A stretch of 64,000 nt of DNA from Bradyrhizobium sp. Ai1a-2 (GTDB taxonomy: Bacteria; Pseudomonadota; Alphaproteobacteria; Rhizobiales; Xanthobacteraceae): the NCBI RefSeq assembly GCF_000426245.1, contig NZ_AUEZ01000001.1, positions 1 through 64,000 of the forward strand, read 5' to 3'. The notes under the pieces were generated by a model. It was not told where the DNA came from and searched no databases. It saw nothing but the letters and a program-made list of their open reading frames with translations. A program made the translations under genes and the position numbers. Within the stretch, counting starts at the first letter, position 1. Each line of letters starts with the position of its first letter. Positions 1 through 9,132 of the stretch are shown here, one piece after another.

Positions 1-444
1 CGCAGCCATCGTCTTATGGCTGAGATAAGTGTCCACACCACCTAGCTCTTTTTTTGAGCATGATCGCCGCGCAAACGCTTCGCGCTTGTGGCGAGGGGTT
101 CCAGTTTTCCGGATCGGCTCCAACTGGCGCAAGTTCATCATTTTCACTCAGCCGAAATAGCGCTTTTTCGGCTTGGCAAACATCCGGCTCATGCGCCGTG
201 ATGCGCGAAGATCGGCCGCACCCGATCATGATGGCGGGCCAATCGCTGGCGGCGATCAGTATAGGGATGGCGTATTTCGACCCGGCGCGTCCGTTGCACG
301 AAATATTAACCAGATGAGGCCGCACACGAACGTCGCTCGTATTGAGCAGCGTTTCCTCGAACGCAGCCCCTCGCTTGAACGCACTGAAACGCGCGCACCT
401 GTCCAGGCGGTCAGGAAAGCTGGATGAACTCGATACGGAGGGGT
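1..444. other. Non-coding or unassigned left edge with repeat remnant
   Basis: No convincing gene is seen here. The overlapping short frames lack a good ribosome binding site and have composition typical of GC-rich shadow frames. Around 42-120 there is a sequence (AGCTCTTTTTTTGAGCATGATC, later TTTTCCGGATC) that resembles the palindromic element at 31774-31844, so this stretch probably holds a degenerate copy of a dispersed repeat. Confidence 0.4.
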
Positions 445-1146
445 CTAGCTCCGATCGGATTCTAGCTGCACCGTTTTTCGTCCGCCGTTCATCTCCCTGA
501 GCTCGTTTACGTATTCCTCAGGCTTTAACAGATGAAACGGAGCCTTCAGGCCCATAAAGGTCGCTATGCGGCCGATAAAAAAAGTGCAGTTGGTGGTTGC
601 CGCATTCCATAGCGGCGAGGTCTCCTGGAGATGCTTGATATAAGCAAAGACCTTCTTGGCGTCAGCCTCGTTCAAATAGACACGATAGCTGGCCGTCAGA
701 TATTGCTCGTCAAGATCGCCGTAGCTCGCCCCTGTCTCAGAGGGGACAAACACGAGGTGTCCCAACATGTAGGGCAGCGTGTCGCCGGCCGGAGCCAAAC
801 CCGCGACCTCGACCTGCTTTTCGTTCGTCTTTCCGTACCAGACGAATGCATGACCGTAGGATGCGGCCGTGCGGGCACGAAAATCGACGTAATAGGGGCC
901 TCTGGTCGTAGCTCTTTGGATTGGCTTGGCGTCTGACCTGGCCGACGGGGCACTGGGCGTAACCGCAGCCATGCTCTCAGCATGCTTGGCCGTCGATTTA
1001 GGCAAAGCGTCCTGTTGCGGCTGATCGGAATGCGCCGCGAGCTGCTGTGCGCTCCCGCTCCCGGCCCCCAAGCTCACGGAGGCCGCGAGCACCGCGACCC
1101 CAGCAAGACGCCGCAGACCTGGATGTTTCCGAGTCACGCCTAGCAT
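445..1146 (-). CDS. Secreted or periplasmic hypothetical protein
   Basis: A protein of 233 residues if started at the ATG at 1146. That start gives a clean signal peptide (basic LRRLAG, hydrophobic VAVLAASVSLGAG, then SAQQ), whereas an upstream ATG at 1194 would bury it. The mature part has a low-complexity Ala/Ser/Pro linker, then a compact domain from about residue 95 containing YGHAFVWYGK, a lone NCTFF cysteine and an ending rich in Leu/Glu. The pattern recalls DUF4105-like envelope proteins, whose function is unknown. It lies 80 bp upstream, in transcription order downstream, of a small secreted protein gene on the same strand. The identity is not certain; an exported protein is well supported. 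Confidence 0.7.
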   Translation of the reverse strand: MLGVTRKHPGLRRLAGVAVLAASVSLGAGSGSAQQLAAHSDQPQQDALPKSTAKHAESMAAVTPSAPSARSDAKPIQRATTRGPYYVDFRARTAASYGHAFVWYGKTNEKQVEVAGLAPAGDTLPYMLGHLVFVPSETGASYGDLDEQYLTASYRVYLNEADAKKVFAYIKHLQETSPLWNAATTNCTFFIGRIATFMGLKAPFHLLKPEEYVNELREMNGGRKTVQLESDRS

Positions 1147-1226
1147 CTTCGAATCCCCGTTGGTCAAAGACCACAGCTGGTCGATCCACCCCAAGCGAGC
1201 GCCGCCGCGCGCGAATAGGTACTAGA

Positions 1227-1418
1227 TCAACCCTTGGTCACTACCGGGGCGGCAACCGGATATTTGCCAACCGGGCTCTTGCCGACGGGATACTTGCCCA
1301 GGGGATACTTGCCGACTGGCGCAGCCACTGGCTGAGGCTGAGGCCGCGGGAGGTCGGCAGCAGCCGCCGTTCCCACGAAAGCCAGAGAAGCGACGCCGAG
1401 GATCACGAACTTCAACAT
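1227..1418 (-). CDS. Small secreted protein with GKYP repeats
   Basis: A 63-residue protein with an excellent AGGAGAT ribosome binding site just upstream of the ATG. Residues 1-21 form a signal peptide ending TAAAA. The mature peptide of about 42 residues is almost entirely repeats: GKYPLGKYPVGKSPVGKYPV, flanked by Pro/Val/Ala stretches. No cysteines or catalytic residues are present. The repeat and size suggest a structural or surface-associated peptide, perhaps binding polyanions through the regularly spaced lysines, but no function can be assigned. I do not recognise a named family. Confidence 0.7.
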   Translation of the reverse strand: MLKFVILGVASLAFVGTAAAADLPRPQPQPVAAPVGKYPLGKYPVGKSPVGKYPVAAPVVTKG

Positions 1419-1625
1419 CTAGATCTCCTACTGAATCAGGGTAGGTTGGAATTTACCCTTCAACAGATAGCCTGATGCTCGCCATGGCAGCAACAAATAG
1501 ACTGGGCAATTAGCGGTCGCGACGGCCGTTTTTCGTCGGTTGTTGCGAAAATGGCACGGAATTCGAGGCGTTTTGGAACCCGGTCGCTTTGTTGTCCACA
1601 TGTCCGATATCTGTCGGGACCTACT

Positions 1626-2210
1626 TCAGAGTAGCGATGGGAAGACCCGACCAGTCCGCGCCATATACGCGCGATAGCTGTCGCCAAAGGTCTCCAACAT
1701 CATTCGTTCTTCCCTTGCGACGCGGCCAAAGTACAGGATCCCGAAACCGGTCAGGCCCGCAAAGCCGGCAATCCAATTGGGCAGCAGCAACGCCTGGGCG
1801 ATCGCCCACAGCCAAAATGCCGAATACATCGGGTGTCTGACTCTCCGATAAACCCCTTCCGTCACGAGTTCGTGCTTCTCACGCACATCGAGACTGATTG
1901 ACCAATTCCGTCCCAGCGCACGATGCGTCAGGTGAAACATGCCCAAAGCCGCAATCGCAAAGAAAAGGCCGAGCCAGGCGAGCAAGGGATGAAAACTGTA
2001 ATCTGCGAAACGTGGTATCCCTGTCGCTGCGTAGAAGATCGGCACAAGTCCAAGTCCGGTCAGAGATATGAGCAGCAGCGCGGTTTCCAGGGGGCCGCGG
2101 GCGCTCCATACAATCCTTTCGCGGCGAGAGCGCCGCGCGTACTTATGACGTATGAGGTACCAGCCGATCGCCAATGCGACGAAAATGGCTTTTGAAATGG
2201 TCGGCGTCAT
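1626..2210 (-). CDS. ICMT/PEMT-type membrane methyltransferase
   Basis: A polytopic protein of about 194 residues with four to five hydrophobic segments. The C-terminal half carries the isoprenylcysteine carboxyl methyltransferase / phospholipid methyltransferase signature: VTEGVYRRVRHPMYSAFW followed by a long hydrophobic stretch and a terminal REERMMLETFGDSYRAYMARTGR. In this family the RHP and the C-terminal EE/Y-x-x-Y residues form the SAM site in the membrane. The substrate in bacteria is unknown. The start could be TTG at 2219, which would overlap the stop of the upstream hydrolase by 4 nt, or ATG at 2210. Either way the two genes form a tight operon. Confidence 0.8.
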   Translation of the reverse strand: MTPTISKAIFVALAIGWYLIRHKYARRSRRERIVWSARGPLETALLLISLTGLGLVPIFYAATGIPRFADYSFHPLLAWLGLFFAIAALGMFHLTHRALGRNWSISLDVREKHELVTEGVYRRVRHPMYSAFWLWAIAQALLLPNWIAGFAGLTGFGILYFGRVAREERMMLETFGDSYRAYMARTGRVFPSLL

Positions 2211-2215
2211 TTGAA

Positions 2216-3448
2216 TCAAGCTGCCGCGCCCGGACTTCCCCGCAATTCGCTTTCCGACAGCGGCGCGATCGCAACAAGGCCTCCGTCGCCAGCGATCATG
2301 GACAGGGCGCCGTTCGGGGCGAGCGTCTGGGATTTAGCCGAAACAGGCCCGCATGTAAGCATAAAGTAATCGTACGACGTTCGCCTGTCATTTCCGCTGA
2401 CGAACTGGTTGTGCAAACGGAAGAAATGGAAGCGGATGCGTCGATACATGTTGTGATCAAGCATTCGACTGAGTTTCACGATCCTGACGGTCGTTTCGTT
2501 TTCTGTCGACAAGCCCATTTCGGCCATTGGCCGACTTTTGTAAAAGTTCAGGGGATCGATGAGGGCCTGATAGTCGCCCCAGAAGATCGCACGCGACTTG
2601 GCAACGCGTTCCATCGCCGTGCGAAAGCGTATTGCCTTCGGGTGCAGGCCGATCTTGAGTATGGATGATCCAACGCTCAGGAATGTGATGGGCATTTTGT
2701 TCCCACCGAGCGCAGGCTCTAGCTTCAAAGCGCGATCAAGCAGGTCCACCGCAAGTACGGCGCCAAGGCTGTGCCCCAAGACCAGAATTTCGTCTACGGC
2801 TGAGTTGCTCGCCGCAGCCGCGAGCTCGCCGGCAAGCCTGTCTAGTCTTTGTTCGATGTCCGGATTGCCGCGTCGAATGTACTCGCGAGAGAAAATCCAA
2901 TCGTCGAACAAGTCGCCCAGGTGCAGCCAGCGCCATGGACCCGCCAGGACGGCAGCGAACCCGAGGAGACCGCCACCAGCAGCAATGGGAATTGATCCGG
3001 TGATTTTGAATACAAACGCGCCGATCAAGAACGCGGCCGCGACGAGCAGTCCGAACATGACGAATGGAAAGAGAAAGAAACCCGCGTAGCGCCAGTTGGT
3101 CTGCAAGTAACGCCAGAGAGTGCCGGACAAGACGAAATCCAGGAACGTAAGAATGCCGACGGAAATGCGCGAGCCAATGCTTCGACGCCCGAAGGCCTCG
3201 ATTACGTCGTCCCACCGGACCATACGGTAATCGGTTTCGACCAGCCAATCGGGGCCGGTCGTCATCACATTCCATTGTATCTGGTCGGGGGTATCGCGCG
3301 AACCGTCAACGGTTGCTTTCACTGACCACGTACGTTGGAACCTGGCAATTTCGCGCACAAAGCGTCGTTGCGCGCTGAGATGCGACGTGATTGGATCATA
3401 GCCACCAATATGGAATACCAGCCGCTTCGCTACAGGCTTTCCGGTCAT
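2216..3448 (-). CDS. Membrane-anchored alpha/beta hydrolase (putative lipase)
   Basis: A 410-residue protein. The N-terminus (RLVFHIGGYDPI) resembles the oxyanion strand of an alpha/beta hydrolase. Two hydrophobic hairpins follow at roughly residues 95-185 (LSGTLWRYLQTNWRYAGFFLF; FGLLVAAAFLIGAFVF). The nucleophile elbow VLGHSLGAVLAVDLL is at about residue 225, and late aspartate and histidine residues (DHNMYRRIRFHFFRLHNQF) could complete the triad. The family is typically annotated as a lipase-like hypothetical protein. It is the first gene of a two-gene operon with the methyltransferase downstream and is divergent from an SGNH hydrolase. Confidence 0.7.
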   Translation of the reverse strand: MTGKPVAKRLVFHIGGYDPITSHLSAQRRFVREIARFQRTWSVKATVDGSRDTPDQIQWNVMTTGPDWLVETDYRMVRWDDVIEAFGRRSIGSRISVGILTFLDFVLSGTLWRYLQTNWRYAGFFLFPFVMFGLLVAAAFLIGAFVFKITGSIPIAAGGGLLGFAAVLAGPWRWLHLGDLFDDWIFSREYIRRGNPDIEQRLDRLAGELAAAASNSAVDEILVLGHSLGAVLAVDLLDRALKLEPALGGNKMPITFLSVGSSILKIGLHPKAIRFRTAMERVAKSRAIFWGDYQALIDPLNFYKSRPMAEMGLSTENETTVRIVKLSRMLDHNMYRRIRFHFFRLHNQFVSGNDRRTSYDYFMLTCGPVSAKSQTLAPNGALSMIAGDGGLVAIAPLSESELRGSPGAAA

Positions 3449-3459
3449 TCTCTCGCCCG

Positions 3460-3488
3460 CGACTATCCGCGGTTTCGACTATCCGCGG
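3460..3488. repeat. Tandem 13-bp direct repeat between divergent genes
   Basis: CGACTATCCGCGG occurs at 3460-3472 and again at 3476-3488, a 16-bp period, in the short gap between two divergently transcribed hydrolase genes. It could be a binding site for a regulator recognising direct repeats, or a simple slippage duplication. Confidence 0.6.
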
Positions 3489-3600
3489 ATTCATCGTGTT
3501 ATTCGGTATCCACGCGTCAATCGACCTGTAATTGCACGACATAGCGAAACGTCCGGCATCAAGGGTTGTCAAGAGAGAATTGACCGATTATTGGGGGAAG

Positions 3601-4386
3601 ATGTTGACCTATTTCGCCTTTCGTGCAGGAAACGCTCGAACAATAGCGTCGATCGTCGCGGTCTTGCTTGTCGTATTGTCTGGCAGTGTGCCCTCTCAAG
3701 CACAGGACGAGCTATCATCGGCGGAGAGATGCCTTTCGGCAAATCTCAACGCCTCGCTGGGTGCACAATTGCCCCGCACGGCGGCGCGTTTGAAATCTGG
3801 AGAGCCGCTAAGGATTGTCGCGATTGGATCATCGTCGACAGTGGGCCTCTGGGTGCTCAGGTCCGCAGCCACATATCCGGAGGTGATGCGCCGAGAACTG
3901 GCGAGACTTAGATCCAACGCCACGATCCAGGTCATCAACAGCGGTCGAGTCGGCGATACGATTCCAAACAACATCGCACGCTTCCAGCGTGACGTTTTCG
4001 CGCACACGCCGGATCTCGTTATCTGGCAGTTGGGTACCAATGACGTCGCCTGGGGTGGCCGGCCGGACGAAGGGCTCAAAAGGAGTGTTCTTGAAGGGGT
4101 CAGGGCACTCAAGGCAGGGTCTTCGGACGTCGTGTTGATGGATATGCAATATGCGCCACAGGTGCTCGCTTCAGGTAGCTACTCAACGATGGAGGGCATC
4201 ATCATCGATGCCGCAAAACAGGAAAGGGTCGGGCTATTCTCTCGTTTTGCGCTGATGCGAAACTCGATCAATGCCGGGGTTGCACAGAGCGACCTTGTAA
4301 CGTTCGACGGATTGCACAACACCGCCGACGGTTATGATTGCATTGGGCGAGCCCTTGCCCGAGCCATCTCGACGAGTGCGCGTTGA
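3601..4386 (+). CDS. Secreted SGNH/GDSL hydrolase
   Basis: About 261 residues from the ATG at 3601, which has GGGGGAAG directly upstream; an in-frame ATG at 3532 lacks a site. A signal peptide (AVLLVVLSGSVPSQAQ) precedes the enzyme. All SGNH blocks are visible: IVAIGSSST (block I nucleophile Ser), INSGRVGD (block II Gly), IWQLGTNDVAW (block III Asn) and FDGLHNTADGY (block V Asp/His). Such enzymes are periplasmic esterases or lipases acting on acyl or acetyl groups. The natural substrate cannot be told from sequence. Confidence 0.88.
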   Translation: MLTYFAFRAGNARTIASIVAVLLVVLSGSVPSQAQDELSSAERCLSANLNASLGAQLPRTAARLKSGEPLRIVAIGSSSTVGLWVLRSAATYPEVMRRELARLRSNATIQVINSGRVGDTIPNNIARFQRDVFAHTPDLVIWQLGTNDVAWGGRPDEGLKRSVLEGVRALKAGSSDVVLMDMQYAPQVLASGSYSTMEGIIIDAAKQERVGLFSRFALMRNSINAGVAQSDLVTFDGLHNTADGYDCIGRALARAISTSAR

Positions 4387-4494
4387 CAGGTGCCCGAGAA
4401 TGCCAACAAGACCAAATTCTCCTCGACGATCACCGCGACGGCCGCTCACAGTGGGTGACAGCGATTCGCGCTGACGCTGTCGGGAGGTGCGCTC

Positions 4495-4758
4495 ATGCAC
4501 CATTATCTCAGCGAACTCATTGACTTATTACTGGTGCTTGTCGCCGGGTGGACGGTGCTGGCCGTCATCTTTGCTATCTACGCATATTTCGCGGGTCTGA
4601 AGCACCCGGTGAGCGGATCAGTCTTTGGACGCGTGGTCGTCGTTGTCTTCTTCATCATAACCACGTCGATTTGGCTCCCTATTGTTGTGGGTGTGCTAGC
4701 CCTGTCGCTGATCGGTCATTTGTGGTCTCGCTTCAGGACAAAGCCGCGCGTCGGTTGA
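4495..4758 (+). CDS. Small two-helix membrane protein
   Basis: An 87-residue protein with a GGGAGG ribosome binding site six to seven bases before the ATG. Two strongly hydrophobic segments (LIDLLLVLVAGWTVLAVIFAIYA and VVVVVFFIITTSIWLPIVVGVLAL) are joined by a short basic loop, and the tail is basic (RFRTKPR). It sits between the SGNH hydrolase and an aldo/keto reductase on the same strand but with gaps that do not demand an operon. The function is unknown. Confidence 0.65.
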   Translation: MHHYLSELIDLLLVLVAGWTVLAVIFAIYAYFAGLKHPVSGSVFGRVVVVVFFIITTSIWLPIVVGVLALSLIGHLWSRFRTKPRVG

Positions 4759-4794
4759 CATTGCATAAACTTCAAATCAGCCGGAGGAACAGCG

Positions 4795-5793
4795 ATGCAA
4801 ATGCGGGTCTTTGGGCGCACGGGAATGCAGCTCTCGGTGCTGGGCTTTGGCTGCGGCGCGGTGGGCGGGTTTATGGTGCGCGGCGATCCTGTTGACCAGG
4901 AGCGGACCATCGCGCGGGCGATCGCCGCCGGCGTCAACTATTTCGACACTGCCGTGCAGTACGGCGATGGCGAATCGGAAAAGAACCTTGGCCGCGTCAT
5001 GCAAAAACTGAAACCGGCCAATGTGGTCGTCGGCACCAAAGTCCGGTTGCCGCCCAGCGAGTTTGGCCGGATTGCGGACGCCGTCAGGATGTCGCTCGAA
5101 GGCAGCCTGGCGCGGCTGCGTCTTGACCGGGTCGACATCTTTCATCTGCACAATCCGATTACCGAGAACGGAGGCGGATCGGCGCTAAGCGTCCCGCAGG
5201 TGCTCGACGACGTGGTGCCGGCGTTCGAGCGGCTGCGTCAGCAGGGGAAGATTCGTTTCCTCGGGATGACGGCCGTCGGCGACACGGCGGCGCTGCAGCA
5301 AGTGATCGATGCCGGCGTCTTCGACAGTGCTCAAATCGTCTACAACATGCTCAATCCATCTGCCGCCGGCGATTTGCCGCCGAGCTATCCGGCGCAGGAT
5401 TATGGACGATTGTTCGATCACACCAGGGACGCCGGCGTTGGCGTCGTGGGCATTCGCGTGCTGGCCGGCGGTGCGCTGTCGGGCTCAGCCGAGCGTCATC
5501 CGATTGCGGGGCCGGCGCCCGAGCCGATCGGTTCGGCGATGAGCTACGATGTCGATATTGATCGCGCGCGCCGTCTCGCCGCGCTGGTCACGGAGGGGTT
5601 CGCCGCGAGCCTGACCGAAGCCGCCACGCGGTTTGCAATATCCCACCCGGCGATGGGCACGATCCTGGTCGGCATGGCGACGCCGCAGCAGTTCGAAGAC
5701 GCACTCGCCGCGGTCGAAAAAGGCCCGCTGCCGCAAGCTGCGCTCGACAGGCTGACGGCGCTGCAGCAGGCATTTTCCGGCGAACCGCGATGA
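4795..5793 (+). CDS. Aldo/keto reductase
   Basis: A 332-residue NADPH-dependent oxidoreductase of the (beta/alpha)8 aldo/keto reductase superfamily, with a CGGAGGAAC site before the start. Family signatures are LGFGCGAVGGF at the N-terminus, NYFDTAVQYGDGESEKNLGR with the catalytic Asp and Tyr, VVGTKVRL with the catalytic Lys and IFHLHNP with the His. The C-terminal ILVGMATPQQFEDAL corresponds to the cofactor phosphate-binding segment. The physiological carbonyl substrate is not predictable. Confidence 0.92.
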   Translation: MQMRVFGRTGMQLSVLGFGCGAVGGFMVRGDPVDQERTIARAIAAGVNYFDTAVQYGDGESEKNLGRVMQKLKPANVVVGTKVRLPPSEFGRIADAVRMSLEGSLARLRLDRVDIFHLHNPITENGGGSALSVPQVLDDVVPAFERLRQQGKIRFLGMTAVGDTAALQQVIDAGVFDSAQIVYNMLNPSAAGDLPPSYPAQDYGRLFDHTRDAGVGVVGIRVLAGGALSGSAERHPIAGPAPEPIGSAMSYDVDIDRARRLAALVTEGFAASLTEAATRFAISHPAMGTILVGMATPQQFEDALAAVEKGPLPQAALDRLTALQQAFSGEPR

Positions 5794-5825
5794 TCGCTGC
5801 TCTCGGGGAATGATGGCGGCGGCTT

Positions 5826-5911
5826 GTAGGATGGGTAGAGCGAAGCGAAACCCATCAAGCCACGCCACAAGCTGGTGGATGGTGGGTTTCGCTTCGCTCT
5901 ACCCACCCTAC
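5826..5911. repeat. Dispersed long palindrome (family B, copy 1)
   Basis: Two 31-bp arms (5826-5856 and 5881-5911), complementary with two mismatches, enclose a 24-base loop. The arm core GATGGGTAGAGCGAAGCGAAA recurs almost unchanged at 60639-60717. It lies between the aldo/keto reductase and the convergent quinone oxidoreductase. It would form a strong hairpin and may act as a bidirectional terminator or REP-like element. Confidence 0.85.
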
Positions 5912-5922
5912 GATCTGCACTG

Positions 5923-6891
5923 CTACAGCGTCACCACGATCTTGCCGAGGTGCTTGTTGGCTTCCATGTGCTCGAACGCCTTGCCGATCTCGTCGAACTT
6001 GTAGACGCGGTCGATCGGCAGTTGCAGCTTGCGCGATTCTACCGCGCCCCAGATGTCCTTGCGAACTTCGTCGAAGATCTCGCGGATCTCCTCGATGGTG
6101 CGGGTGCGGAAGGTGACGCCGATATAGTGGATGCGGCGCGCGGCGTGCAGGTCGAAGTTGAAGTCGGCATGGGTGCCGCCGAGACGGCCGACATTGACGA
6201 TGCGGCCCTTGACCCTGGTCGCGGCCAGATTCTGGTTGGCGACCTTGCCGGAGACCTGATCGACGATGAGGTCGACGCCTTCGCCGCCGGTTGCCTTCAA
6301 CACTTCGTCAACCCACCCGGGATCGCTGGAATCGACCGCCAGATCAGCGCCGAACTCCTTGAGCCGGCCGCGCCGCATCGCGTCGGTCGAGGAGCCGATC
6401 ACAAGCTTGGCACCCTTGAGTTTCGCGATCTGCATAGCCATCAGGCCGACACCGGAACTGGCACCCTGGATCAGCACGGTTTGGCCCGCCTGTAGCGCGC
6501 CATTGGTGACGACGGCGTTGTGCATGGTCGCGAGCGCGACGGGCAGGGTGGCGGCCTCCTCGAAATTCATGTTGGAGGGGGCGCGGAACAGCCGGCCGTG
6601 ATCGGCAAGCGTGTATTCGGCAAAGGCGGCGCCGCCCGAGCCCATGATCTTGTCGCCGACCTTGACGCCCTTGGCGTCAGGCCCGAGCTCGGCGACCTCG
6701 CCGGACCACTCCATGCCGAGCACGGTGCCGACGCCACCCGCGCTGCCGTGGACATGGCCCTTGGTCATGCCGAGGTCGGCACGGTTGAGGCCGCAGGCGT
6801 GGACCTTGACCAGCACCTGCGTGCCCTTCGGCGTTGGCTTTGCGACGTCGGTGATCTCAGCGCCCTTGGCGCCATAGACATAGGCTTTCAT
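5923..6891 (-). CDS. Zinc-independent NADPH:quinone oxidoreductase-type MDR protein
   Basis: A 322-residue medium-chain dehydrogenase/reductase. The GroES-like N-terminal domain contains CGLNRADLGMTKG and GMEWSGEVAELG. The Rossmann domain begins near residue 135 with VLIQGASSGVGLMAMQIAKLKG, the AxxGxxG-type NADPH motif of quinone oxidoreductases. The structural zinc cysteine cluster and the catalytic zinc ligands of alcohol dehydrogenases are absent, which supports the QOR-like subfamily. The C-terminus GKAFEHMEANKHLGKIVV is typical. The substrate is likely a quinone or enone. Confidence 0.9.
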   Translation of the reverse strand: MKAYVYGAKGAEITDVAKPTPKGTQVLVKVHACGLNRADLGMTKGHVHGSAGGVGTVLGMEWSGEVAELGPDAKGVKVGDKIMGSGGAAFAEYTLADHGRLFRAPSNMNFEEAATLPVALATMHNAVVTNGALQAGQTVLIQGASSGVGLMAMQIAKLKGAKLVIGSSTDAMRRGRLKEFGADLAVDSSDPGWVDEVLKATGGEGVDLIVDQVSGKVANQNLAATRVKGRIVNVGRLGGTHADFNFDLHAARRIHYIGVTFRTRTIEEIREIFDEVRKDIWGAVESRKLQLPIDRVYKFDEIGKAFEHMEANKHLGKIVVTL

Positions 6892-6922
6892 CGGCTCTTC
6901 TCTTTGGTTGGCTCAAGGTCGC

Positions 6923-7023
6923 TCGAGAGCTTCGGTTCTGATTCAATCAGAACCGAAGCTCTCGATTCTTGTTTTGACGCGTTTTCTTCACGCGAACCGG
7001 TCTCCACTTCGCTCGAAAAAGCT

Positions 7024-7025
<2 letters not shown>
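6923..7025. repeat. Dispersed 100-bp repeat with perfect 21-bp hairpin (family A, copy 1)
   Basis: Positions 6923-6943 and 6945-6965 are perfect 21-bp complementary arms around a single base (core AGCTTCGGTTCTGATT). They are followed by a conserved tail with TTCTTGTTTTGACGCG, CGCGAACCGG and CACTTCGCTCGAAAA. The same unit occurs at 8181-8281 and, in the opposite orientation, at 36281-36386. Confidence 0.9.
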
Positions 7026-8343
<1,318 letters not shown>

Positions 8344-9132
8344 CTACTGCCTGAATTCGTTCGTGAGCTCGCCGATGCCGTCGATCGCCACCGTCACGGT
8401 GTTGACTGGCTCCTTCATGACGCCGACCCCGATCGATGTGCCGCAGGCGATGAGATCGCCGGGCAACAGCGTCATGTCGTGCGAGATCTTGCTGACGAGC
8501 TCCTGCGCGCTGAAGATCATGTCTGATATCGGGTAGTTCTGACGCTCGGCGCCGTTGAGGATGGTGCGCACGACGAGGCTTGCCGGATCGATCCCTGCGG
8601 TGATGACGGGGCCAAACGGGCCGTAGCCGTCAAAGCCCTTGGCGCGGGCCCATTGCGCAAACGTCTTGTCGCGGTTGAGGATGTCATTGGCGGTGACGTC
8701 GTTGACGCAGGTGTAGCCGAAGATGAAGTCGTCGGCTTCATCAGGAGAGACGTTGGTGCAGGGCTTTCCGATGACGATGCCGAGCTCGCCTTCATAGGTG
8801 GTCTTGCCGTCATAGGAGAGGGGGCGTTCGATCACGGCACCCGGCGCGGTGACGCTGGTGGTCGCTTTCAGCAGATAGAGCGGCTCGGCCGGCTCCGGCT
8901 GCTGCAGCTTGGCAGCGAGCGCGTGAAAATTGTTCCAGAGCGCGACAATCTTGGTCGGCTCGGAGGGGGCGAGCACCTCGACGTCCTCCAGTGCGAATAT
9001 TCGTCCGTTCGGCCTGGACCGGCCGAACATCTCGCCGTCATGTACAGCGATGCCGGATGGCGTCACTACGCCGAAGCCGGTCTCACCCTGACGGCGGAAG
9101 CGAAGCCAATGGGTCACGTTACGCTGCAGCAT
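8344..9132 (-). CDS. Fumarylacetoacetate hydrolase (FAH) family protein
   Basis: A protein of 262 residues. Its ATG shares one base with the stop codon of the upstream reductase (TGATG at 9130-9134), so translation is probably coupled. FAH-fold metal ligands are visible: TYEGELGIVIGK, then FGYTCVNDVTANDI. The ending DLIACGTSIGVGVMKEPVNTVTV corresponds to the conserved GTPxGVG region. Members hydrolyse acylpyruvates, decarboxylate oxaloacetate or hydrate 2-keto-pentenoates. Position downstream of a ketopantoate-reductase-like gene and a CBS gene that carries the oxalate operator hints at 2-oxo acid chemistry. The substrate is unknown. Confidence 0.88.
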   Translation of the reverse strand: MLQRNVTHWLRFRRQGETGFGVVTPSGIAVHDGEMFGRSRPNGRIFALEDVEVLAPSEPTKIVALWNNFHALAAKLQQPEPAEPLYLLKATTSVTAPGAVIERPLSYDGKTTYEGELGIVIGKPCTNVSPDEADDFIFGYTCVNDVTANDILNRDKTFAQWARAKGFDGYGPFGPVITAGIDPASLVVRTILNGAERQNYPISDMIFSAQELVSKISHDMTLLPGDLIACGTSIGVGVMKEPVNTVTVAIDGIGELTNEFRQ

